In this document: in pieces, positions 32,428 to 43,000 of the stretch
How the letters are laid out: every line of letters starts with the position of its first letter
Position numbering within the stretch: position 1 is the stretch's first letter
Assembly (NCBI GenBank): GCA_016490735.1
Contig: JAEMWC010000619.1
Location: 396,001 to 460,000, forward strand
DNA: 64,000 nucleotides
Origin: Pachyseris speciosa
Lineage: Eukaryota > Cnidaria > Anthozoa > Scleractinia > Pachyseridae
Direction of reading: 5' to 3'
Position numbers and translations under genes: made by a program
The notes under the pieces: generated by a model
The model's input: only the letters and a program-made list of their open reading frames with translations
Databases searched by the model: none
Told to the model about the DNA's origin: nothing

Positions 32428-33310
32428 AAGTCGGAATTAACTTATACTATCTTCTACAATGATACGTTTACAACCGTCATATACCCAGAGTAAAGACACC
32501 AAGAACAAGACGTTTAATTTGCACATCTTCCTTGCCGTTTTAAAAACAAGCACGCTGCATTTTTCTTGTAATGAGCCTGTGTAAGTTAGCAAAGACTGCC
32601 ACAACTTTACCATCGTTGCTCACTTTTTACCATAATTTGAGTGAGCGTGTGAATATATGTCTATCCGAGTGAGAATTAATTTACTATATCTGCTGGCGTT
32701 GGTTGGTGCGTTCGATTGCCCATGCCAAAATATGACGATCAGTTTTGCTTATCTTCATCCTACCAAATTATTGTTGTTTCTTTTAAACGTCAGTTACACG
32801 TCAACTCCAAAATGGCCGCGCACGGGAAATTTAAAAGCGAAAATAGGCGATGATGATATCCATTTTTTTTGTACACTTGTAAATGTTATATCCACGTTTT
32901 GAAACAAAATTTGAAATCTAGTAATTATTGCCTACAATTTAACGTCAATTTGCTGTAAGAGTGGAGGTTCCCTTTAAATTCTCGTAACGCACATAACAAA
33001 ACGATGATATTTGGTAAACATTGGTAGACTAGCTAGGCAAAACCACTCAAGTACATAAAATGACAGAACATGTCATTTGTGCTAATGGTATTCCAGGATA
33101 AATAAAACATGAAACTTGATTGTGTTGAGCAGGCCTGCACACTGAACTCGTTTATGAGTTATTTGCGCTTAAAGCTAAGGTCAGGGGTAGTTTTAACAGG
33201 TTGAAATGTTGCTATGGTAACTCAGAATTATACGAACAAAGTTTCCTAAATTCTTCACCGATAACTGGACATTTATGTGATACCACTATGGAGGTAATGA
33301 GATCAATAAA
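32428..33310. other. Downstream region of gene A
   Basis: Presumed 3' UTR and flanking sequence. There is no coding exon. The first canonical AATAAA in good context is at 33101-33106. Confidence 0.45.
33101..33106 (+). promoter_or_regulatory. Candidate poly(A) signal of gene A
   Basis: AATAAA about 670 bp after the stop codon, followed by T/GT-rich sequence (TTGATTGTGTTG). A plausible but untested cleavage site. Confidence 0.35.
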
Positions 33311-33875
33311 TCATGAGAGCGTGATTGCCCTCAAACATCTCAATACCGCCCCCCTCACACTGCGGAATAGTTTGTACTGCCCTAATGCATTTAAATGAAC
33401 ACTGTCGCGGGCGAGGAAGCGCGTTTGGCAATTCCAAAACCCACGATGACGCCAATATACGACATAGGGGAGTGGTTCTAAGACTACCTTTAAATACTGA
33501 GTTAAAACATTGACCTGTCTATTAAATGAAGGAGCGTTCTCACGATAAATAGTCTGACAGACACAAATAAATTTAACACCGTAAGACTCGAACAGCAACC
33601 GAGTGAGCTCCTCGATCGCTGAACCAGTCTCAGCGGCAGAAAGGGAAGTCAAGTCGTTGGTTCCTAGCTGTAAAATTACGACCTCGGGGGCTGAAACGAC
33701 TCAACAACTCCTAGGTCATATTTGATAGTCTTAGCGACCGTTCTTCCCCCAATCCCCTGCCATCTTATGTCGACATCATGACCCAACTGAAAATCGTTCA
33801 GGAAAGCAAGGCTGTAATTGGCAGTAAATAAGAAACGACTTCAAGCGGTGGATAAAAGAATGCCCGAGAATTAAG
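33311..33875 (-). pseudogene. SGNH/GDSL-hydrolase-like domain relic
   Basis: Read on the minus strand from about 33873, three successive frames carry the SGNH blocks in order. Block I is LILGHSFIHRL with the nucleophile serine. Next come a GIGGRT glycine block, VVILQLGTNDLT (Gly/Asn block III) and DSVHLNALGQ (Asp-x-x-His block V). The last frame runs 33652-33311. Frame changes near 33795-33805 and 33690-33700 break the reading. In animals such domains occur both in host esterases and inside repeat-borne proteins; here no flanking exons are seen, so a transposon relic is more likely. Confidence 0.6.
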
Positions 33876-33880
33876 ACACG

Positions 33881-34901
33881 AGTTTGCGCCATTAGGAAAA
33901 GGACTCGAGACCGATGCGTGTTGTCGAAAAAGTCAAAGAGAATCAAGGATATGAAGAAAATGAAAAATATTAAAAGTGATAACTTTCCTAAGAAACTTGT
34001 CTCTTGATGTGATCACTCTGATGGCAAGGGAAGGAAGGACACACCTAACTAGGAACCTTGCCTATAAACCTTGCCTGAACCACCCTAAAGTCTCATTGGT
34101 AATAGTTGACGCAATCTTCGTACGTACATGATCAGAATGACTCAACGAGTTATCACGTGGGCATCATGTCGCGACATAAATGACATTATGGGTGGCCATA
34201 ATGTTTGCTTATTCGTTAGCATTGTGTCCCAATTTTCAGTTGCTTTTCCCTTAGACCGATCGATTTGAGCAGCCACGTTGTACATGTGACTATTATAAGG
34301 ACTCTTTTTACCCTAGGACAATTGCAAAGTGGAACAATCTTTCACCGGAAACCATAGCAGCTACTTCGTTACCTTCATTTAGGCTATCGCTTTGTAACAT
34401 TATTGACTAGTGTTTTTTAATCGGTTTTTATTGCTGTCATTTTTATTATTTAAAGCAGTCTGCAATACTCTGTTATGAGTGAAGACTTACTCAGGGTAAA
34501 TATAAATATATAATATAGACCAAGAGATGTGTTTTAAAACGAAGATAGCTCACAAAAAGCCCTCAAACGAATTACTAAAATACTGAAGTATTGTGTTTAA
34601 ACGTTTTCGCTGTTTCCCCCCATTTTAATTATAAAACCTCTAAACCCCGTATCAGTTATTTCTGCAGCTCATATGATGATCCTGCGGTTTACACGGATTT
34701 AAAATAGTTAGTGCGACGACACGAACCTTTTCCCCCAGTCTGGATGAATCTAAAATATCAATTATCAATTACATTTTTTACCTCCGTCGGCTCTAGGAGC
34801 CGTTCATGGGCTCCTAACGTTTCTTAGCCACCAGTAAATATTTCAGTAAGTAAGTCAGCAATTAGCTGAAAACAAAGTTGCATTTCTTGTTGAAGTTAAA
34901 G
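33881..34901. other. Intergenic, no gene seen
   Basis: AT-rich sequence between the two receptor genes with no element of defined ends. The last nine bases are the target duplication of the next element. Confidence 0.5.
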
Positions 34902-35848
34902 TACCCTGCGAGCAGATCCCCTTCGATCTTCCTAGATAAGTCGGGAAGAGGAAGGAACCTCTACCAGCCGCCTCGACTTTCCTTGTTGAGCATGCGTCAA
35001 ATTCAAATGTAACCGACGCTTTCATTAGCAATTAACTATTAATATTTTCTCGCGAGGTTCTTGCACGGCAAAATAGTCTCAACGATTCGTTGCAAAAAAG
35101 CGAAGTATTTCCAGTTTTAATCCAGGCGATTCTTTTAGGGAATCGTCTCGTATTTTAGGTTCTTCTAAGACGCCAGGGAAAAAGGTGACGAAAAAACATG
35201 AACTGCAGGAAAAGATTCGGTGTTTTTGTTGTGCGGTATGTCGGCACGGAACGATGTACATTTGAAGTGAAACATCGCACTGGCCTTCGAGATAAGTTAC
35301 AGAACATCTTAGAGGAAAATTTTGACTTAACTGTTCAGTCATGTGGTGTCTGTAGACCATGTGGCCGGCAAACGGAATCGTTGGATAAAAGGAATAGTGT
35401 GATCATTCAACAAATTACTGAAGCGAGCTCCGTTCAAAATACTCTTCAGTGACTCTTTGTCCTGTCGCAAGACGATCAATGTAAAGCGACTCACAAAACC
35501 AAGCCCATCGCCCAAAGCTTATAAGAAAATCCGCTCGGATCTTTCATCGCTGTTGTCGTCTGCCTGTAAAGATGACGAGTTGAGATTTTACGGATTTCGA
35601 CAGAGAAACGAATATCATTTTGTCAGTAGACGAGTGTAAACAATGAACCGCGGGCACCTATTTAGTCAGTAATTTCTAGCAAGGCGCATGCGTTTTGGGC
35701 CAAAACCGGTCTGACTGGTTTCTAACCGGACTGACTTATCCACTTCGGTGGATGAACGACACATCAAAGAAAGTTGAGGCGGCTGGCAGAGGTTCCTCCC
35801 TCTCCCCGACTTATCTAGGAAGATCGAAGGGCCTCTGCTCGCAGGGTA
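34902..35848. mobile_element. Mutator-like (MULE-type) element with 9-bp TSD
   Basis: 947 bp bounded by inverted repeats of about 83 bp, starting TACCCTGCGAGCAGA and ending TCTGCTCGCAGGGTA, with only a handful of mismatches. A perfect 9-bp direct repeat AAGTTAAAG flanks it (34893-34901, 35849-35857). Long termini with a 9-bp duplication are characteristic of Mutator-like elements; Merlin is an alternative. No transposase remains; the interior carries a degraded cysteine-containing frame. Confidence 0.8.
35198..35639 (+). pseudogene. Degraded coding segment inside the MULE-type element, possibly zinc-finger-associated (ZAD-like)
   Basis: An 84-residue frame (35198-35452) with TGLRDKLQNILEENFD and CGVCRPCGRQTESLDK is followed, after a one-base frame change, by a second frame to 35639 (PSPKAYKKIRSDL). 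A CX2C pair followed by a helix, with an upstream frame offering another close cysteine pair (CFCC), recalls ZAD-type N-terminal zinc domains. This is a resemblance, not an identification. It may be a captured host exon or the element's own accessory protein. Confidence 0.4.
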
Positions 35849-35857
35849 AAGTTAAAG

Positions 35858-36294
35858 GGTCTCGGTCAAGATATTTTGGGTCATTATTGGAGACATAAAA
35901 AATGCATTTAAATAATGGCAAAACAGTGAAATAACAATTTGTCAGTGAAGATAAGCAACATAGAGACAAGAATAAATGCAAATATGGCGAGGATGGTTAA
36001 CTATGGAGAAGATTGAAACGGATGGATTACAGATGACCATTTTTGAAAAACTGAGGCTAAACTTTTCAAAATCCAAAGACCGTGACGAAGCTCCTTTAAC
36101 GTTTAGACGTTGTTCGTAGCGAGTAATTACAATACAATACTTTAATTACGGAAGTATACTCAAATGGAACTTCAAGACAATCAGTTGCTGGTTTCACCAT
36201 GCACATCACGATATTCTTAACAAAGGTCTGAGCCGTCCCTAACAACCTCAGTTGATGAGGTAAAGTTATTAACCTTTTAAATCGTCTTAACTTA
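35858..36294. other. Downstream region of gene B
   Basis: Presumed 3' UTR of gene B on the minus strand. No AATAAA is seen on that strand. An ATTAAA variant occurs as its complement at about 36141-36146. Confidence 0.4.
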
Positions 36295-37059
36295 TTACTC
36301 CCAAGCATAACTTGGAGCCTGCATAAAAATCACTGCTGTGGAGATTGCTAAGATAAACAAAAACAACCAAAGAAAGAATTTGTCGATGATGGCGGCAATG
36401 AGTTGCCATTCCTCCTTCATAAATTCACCCCTCTCCTGATCCTGGATGTACCGCACCATCTCAGCTACGTCCCTAGAGATCTGTCCCTGGGTCTCCAGCA
36501 TACTCCTGGTCACATGATCGGTATACACTTCTTCATCCGCCGCGGGTTTAGTGTTCGTGACGTTAGGCTGCGAATCGACGTCGTTTAGATTGATCCTCGA
36601 ATGTGTGTGGCTGTGCAAGTGACCGTGTGTATGGTAAAGGAAACCGTCCTTGAAGGCGCCGCCTAGATTGTCGTACATTGGCGGCATGCTGTAGCGGTTA
36701 TTTTGAACTTGCTTGAAACGCAGGAGATTCAAATGTGGATGGAGATCTCCTGGCAAGGTCGGTTCAGAGTTCTTTAAGTGAAGGTGCTGCGAAGATGGCA
36801 TCTGCACAGCAGAAACATTCGGAATCTTTCTGTGGACAACAGGTTCAGGTTCCAAGTTTTCGTTTTCATCTGCTGTGGGCTTTGACTGAGGGGACTCTTT
36901 AGGGTCTATACCATGGAGTATTTTTCTCACAGGTACTCTGACAAGACGAGCCATCCAGACCAACACGACGTGACGTACCCAGTTCGGAACGGGTGTGTGA
37001 GATGGATTGTTGAAATAGCACCTCAAAACCAGGCAGGTTGCTACAAGTGCGAGAGCCAC
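36295..37059 (-). CDS. nAChR gene B exon 8
   Basis: 765 bp after a GTTAG acceptor. It encodes M3 ([13 protein letters not shown]), [13 protein letters not shown], a long cytoplasmic loop with His-rich segments (36601-36633), the pre-M4 helix and M4 ([16 protein letters not shown]), and stops with TAA at 36295. Confidence 0.93.
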   Translation of the reverse strand: MALALVATCLVLRCYFNNPSHTPVPNWVRHVVLVWMARLVRVPVRKILHGIDPKESPQSKPTADENENLEPEPVVHRKIPNVSAVQMPSSQHLHLKNSEPTLPGDLHPHLNLLRFKQVQNNRYSMPPMYDNLGGAFKDGFLYHTHGHLHSHTHSRINLNDVDSQPNVTNTKPAADEEVYTDHVTRSMLETQGQISRDVAEMVRYIQDQERGEFMKEEWQLIAAIIDKFFLWLFLFILAISTAVIFMQAPSYAWE

Positions 37060-40000
37060 CTAACAGAAATACAAGAGAGAAATTAGATCATATTTTACAG
37101 CACCATTGTTACAAACAAGGTTAATGTTTACCAAACTATAACGTAAGCCATACTCTGTTAACAACCGTTATTGCTTGTATTTTATTGTTTTAATGTGTTT
37201 AGTTGAATCTTGTTGTTGTTGTTGTTTTTTAATGAATGTTTTAGCACTTAAAAGACTGATAGCAACCTAACGATTACGGCAACAAAGAAAATTTACATTT
37301 TGTCCCCATTTCCTGGTATTAGTGCTATACTTAATGAGTTGGATACAAAAACGCTTACTTGATCTTTGCGTTGCAGTTATCTTCTTGTTGTTTTTGTATC
37401 CTAATCCCGATTTTAAGAAAGTGGCATTTGAAATATTACAAGACGATAAAATATTCTCTACTTGCCTCAAACACGCTACCATAGAAGTAGACCGAGATGA
37501 GAGGCACGGTCTCAGACGTGGCGGGGATTATTTCCACGACCAATAACATAAAGACCGTCAAAGCCAGAAGATTCGTGATGACAAGTGTAAGACGCTCTCC
37601 AGACTCCGGCGGTAAGTAAAACGATAGGAGAGTCAGAGCTGTCAAAAAAGAACAAAAAAAGTCTATAAATAGACTGAGTCTCGAACACAGCCCTCGCGGG
37701 GATAGATCAGCACGCGGTGGCCACATTTCGATGAGCAACATTAATGCTCACCAAAAGGAATGTTGTCCCTGGGGACGAGGCTGCCTATTTGTAGGTAAGC
37801 CGAGGACGGTAGGACTCTTATGATGTGGGGAATGATCCAGAGGGTTAAAAGGGTGTCTCCTGGTAAGGATGTGTAATCATTTAATGGACAGAGGTAAGTG
37901 GGTGTCCATGACGGACAGCTACACTCAACAGTGAATGGAGTAAGCTAGACAGTTACTGGTTGTTCAATAATCGACAAAAGTTAATCGAGGTTTTTCTCCG
38001 GCGTTGAGAATGCTTTGTAAACTTAAACTAAAGACAATCAAAGAGAAGCCTAACACAAAACTAAAGGCCAAATTCGTTTTGTCAGTATTTTTTGTTAGTG
38101 TGATCAAACTGCGATCGAAGTCCACATTAATCTGATCGTGCTTTGAGCTGAGCCCTGGATGATTTCCCTACCAATGACAGGGTAGAAACGCAAACAAAGC
38201 TTAGTGTGATTCCATAGACTATCAATTGAGACTGTCAACTCGCACTCACTGTAATAAGACACAAATAAGTATTCAATTATAAAACAAGTGCTTCCGCTCT
38301 GGAAAATTCTAGCAGACCTGATATTAGAAAACAGGGGGCGATCAAATTGACGAAGTAAAACATATGCCGCCTCCGTAGGTCCATTGTGTAGGTGATGTCA
38401 GGGTATGGCTCCGGGCAGCACGCGTAAATAAGCTCATTTCGAGTGCAAGGCATGGTGGTGAGGTCCCACTCTCCATGCCGAATAAACTTTTTGATGTCTC
38501 CGGTGCATTTGTTAGCCTCCATCTCGGGAACAAGATCAAGTCTTAAACCATCGTAAGTCCATGAACCAAACTTCATGCGACACGTCTGAAAGAAAATGTA
38601 GGTGTTGGTGTTCAATAATTAAAGAGTTAAGACATTGAGTGTAGCTGAATTTCCATGAAATAAGAGGGCTCTTAACAGGGAGAGAACAGAGCAAAAAAGA
38701 TCTTTTTTCTCGCGCTGCTAGCTTAAGCTAATAAGTGTCTTTTTAAACTGAACTTCTAAGGAAGCTATGTTGAGACTGTACGAAGGAGGTGGACGAGGTG
38801 TACAGTGACATCTCGAAGTGTATGGACTTTGGACGCCTATGTTTTGTATTTGTATTTGTTTGTTTGTTATAATTATGTTGGCAAAACTACCAATTGATTT
38901 TATTTTATTTATTTTATTTTATTTTATTTTATTTTATTAGCTTGGCCATATGCAGGGTAACCACAACAGTTCGTAGCCAATTACTATGGGCCCATTTATA
39001 AAATTGCAATAAAATACATTATTTGCTTTCAAATAAAATTTTATGCGACAATTTAACCATTATCATTTAATAGTTTCTTTGAACCGTAGAGAGAGGTTGG
39101 GAACTAGGAATTGAGGGTACTGATTTGAATTTTGAATCAAGATGGCGTCTGCAACTAATGTCGTCTTCAACTCATGTCGTAATTTTGTATAGGCGTTATC
39201 ACGGTTTCAGACGCCATCTTGGCGGGTAGGCAAATGGAACACAATTCACAGTCCGTTGTCAAAAAAATTTCGTGAAGTGCCTCTTTCTTAGCAAAAAGTA
39301 TGTTGCTAGTTAATAGTACTAGGCAAAGGGTTTCACTGACAAAATGTAAGGGGTTTAGCCTTGCCAGAAAACGTTCTCTGGGGTTTTGAATTTTCCATAC
39401 ATTCGTCTGTTATTTTTTCCCGGGAATTTTTCAGCCCGCGGCAAAACATAACAGACGAATGTATGGAAAAATTCAAAAAGCCAGAGAATTTTTTCTGGTA
39501 TGGCTAAATCCCTCAAATTTTGCCAGTGGAACCCTTTGCCTAGTACTATTAATTAGCAATATATTTTTTGCTGAGAAACAGGCGCTTCACGCATTTTTTT
39601 TTTTTTTTTGACAACGGAACTGCATACAAACACTGTAATTTGTATTCTCTTTGCCTACCCGCCAAGATGGCGGCTGAAACCGTCTATTGTCGTATAATGG
39701 ATGTCGCGTTTTTGGTCACGTCGACACACCAAAATTTTTCATCGACCCTCCTCCTCCCCACTTCTGCCTCTCTTTTGTTGTATGGTGTATTTATTTTCTC
39801 TCGCGGTTGATTGCCCTCACCTTCGCAGGCAATACATATTTAAATGTAATTTTTGTGACCACATCTGTATTGGGTATTTAGATTTTAATAAACCGGCTAT
39901 GTGTTGAATTTCACATAGCCATTTTTTCTCCATCATCTTGTTTGTATTGCCATTGCGAACAGAGCACAGCACATATTTCATTCTGATTACGATCTGCTAT

Positions 40001-43000
40001 CTGATGGAAAATTGGAGCATAAAGACCCTTTTTCCGATCTATCAATCACAAAAACACCACATATATTACCTGTTTGTCAAATGGAAAATATGTAACGTCA
40101 AATTTGCAGGAGCTTGACACAATCTTTGGAGCCATCCACTGAATATTTCCGTTTGACTTTATCACAATTTTAGTCTTGAAACGATCAAGTGCTCCGTCAT
40201 CAGAATCGTCCACACTATTAAATAACAGAAGGAGCACTGAGAAATCTAATTCATTAATTAATTAATAATGATTAATAATGGTAATTGAACTGAGTGGAGT
40301 GCAATTTGGTCTGAAATCATACGCGTGATTTCAAAATGGAACGAGCGCGCAGCGCGAGTTCGATTTGAAATCACAAGTATGATTTTAGACCAAAATTGCA
40401 TGACACGAAGTTCAATTACCACTTTATTACACCCATTTTGAAATCACACAGTTTTTTTGTCAATATTAATATTTGTTTATCCATGAAATTTGATAGGTTG
40501 GTATTATTTCATTTTCCTTTTTATGAGTTGCAGAAAAGGATGCGATTTAGAGTAAAAAATGGTACAATTTGCATGGGAATAAATTGCACTGTTGAGAGCC
40601 AATCAGATTGCAAGGATCACCAGTGATTTCAAAATGGGTGTAATAAACAACATTAAAATGACAACGCCGGTTCATAGGGTAAGGTTAACCAGAGCGGATT
40701 CTTTTTTGTTTTTGGTTTTGTATTTTTGTGTTGTGTTTTCTTTTTCCAAGAGAAGATATTCGCCTAAAAAAAAAACTTACGATTTATGACCATCGGAACT
40801 TTTTATCTTTTCCTGGCTTATACATCAAACGTGTAGCAGGAAGGGGGACTAGGAAGGCGGCTACACTTTTTTCAAAATTAAACCATCAAGAACTGTCGTG
40901 GCGTCTCCCCGCTAATCTGCAAAGGCCACGCGAAGGGCTCTCTCGTTGCTCTCTTCAAAAACATTACTCATGCTGTTCGGCTGGGGATTTAGATGATCTG
41001 ACCTTAGAAACAACGCAAGGCCAGAAATATGAAGCATTTGGATTCATTGCCATAGTAACATCCACGTTCAAACGTAACGTAAAATCCGGCTGGCAAGGCT
41101 GGCAGGAATGTTTGATTGATGGTTAAATCTTGATATGGAAGCCACGTAAAAAAAAAAATAGCGAAAAGGTACCAGCCGTGCCACCTACACAAACAACAAC
41201 AAGAACACTGTCATTTTTATCTTAAGTTAAGGCCAAACTAAGAAAATCTTCGAGTTAAAGAGTAACAATCTATTTCTCTAACATACTGCCCGGAATAAAT
41301 GTCGATTCAATGATCTCAATTCAACCTCATCATGGCATGACCTTGGACTGGACTATTCACTGGCCATTTAGGCCAACGCAACTACATTATTGATAAAGAA
41401 GGACTACTCTGCTCCGAGAGGTTTTTCTCCGGGTACTCCGGTTTTTCCCTTTCCCCCAAAACCAACATTTGATTGGATTTGGTTCTGCTTTATTTAGATT
41501 TGATTTAATTTAGTCTCCCCAATTAGTAGAGCATCTGTGCTCGGCTAGAAAGATTTGAGCCTTTAATGGTGATGGGCTCCTTCTTTAATACATGTTAATA
41601 AAGTGATTATTTTTATTAATCAAGGAAAATAAGCCCAAAGTAACTCACTTGTTGTAGAGGAATATATCAGGTTTCCACACTTTTGATGCATCTACATTGA
41701 TAGCTTCTATGCCACCATACTCGGAGCTGTTCCAGACTAAAAACGGATTGTGCCATGCCTAAAGAATTCAGAGTCAAAACGGTATTACAGTGGAACCCTG
41801 AAACAACGATCTCAGTACAATGAGATCCGTATCGCTGCGTGGAGAGAAGCACGTGGGTAGGACATGACGCACATCCTATTCCCACCTTCCCTTCCCCTTG
41901 CTAGTGCCTGCCAAGCAGGCAACAAAATCCCCGTTACAGAGAGAATACATTCCAGATGCCCGAAATTACAGCCATTTATGATTGAGTGTTCAGACGCAAA
42001 CTACAAACAGCGTAATGAAACCATCAGAATTCGGGGCAATCACATGCAGCCAGCGCCAAGCGTTGAAAATGCGTGCGTGCAAGTCACGATTGGTTTTGCT
42101 TTTGCTTCTTATTGGTTAAGAGAGTGACACGAGTTTTGCCCACCAATCACAATGTCATAACGAAGTAATGCAAGATCCGAGCAAATCGGAGAACTACTTT
42201 TCATACAACTAACGAACAAATATGATCTACATGTTTGACTTCGGCTGAATTTGAAAGAGCTCCAAAGAGATGGAAATCATTTCCTCTTGCATTCTTTTGT
42301 ACAAGATTGAAGTTTCTTTCGGCATCTCAAATGAAATGAGCTGTCGATCATCTTCAAATTACAGCACGTGTAATTATTAGGGGCAGTTCGGTGTAACAAT
42401 TTTTCCCGTTGCTTTCTGTAACTGTACTGTATAGAGTTACATTTGAGCTCGAGAAAAAAGCTTTAAGAAGTGCAAAAATAGACGTTGCCTAAGCAACGGT
42501 GGTCCTTGCTATTTAGTATTTTCCAGTGTTGCCTAAGCAGGGCCGTAGCTAGTATGACTCGAACCGAGGCACTTGCCTTAGTAATTTAAGGTATTTTTGT
42601 TCCTTACTGTGTCTTACGAAAAATATAAATAGGTTCTCTAGTTTCACAGTGTAGCACTTTTTTTTTGCGGGGTTTAATTTTTGCGGATTTTGCGGAAGGT
42701 CCTTGATCCCCCAAAATAAGTTCTAGCAGAAGAAAACACCAGCAAAATTAAAAACCTCCAAAGTGAGTGAAATAAGAAATACAGCATGATAGAAATGCAT
42801 GAAACCCCAAACGGAAACTCGAAAAAAATCCCAGTTCCAGATGGGATTTGAACCCTCGACCCTCCGTCTAGATCACGGAGGATCGTGGGTTCAAATCCCA
42901 TCTGGAACTCGGACTTTTTTCGGGTTTCTATTTGGGGTTTCATGCATTTCTATCATGTCAGTTAGTATAAATCTACTAGCGTTCTATCATGAATGCCGTT

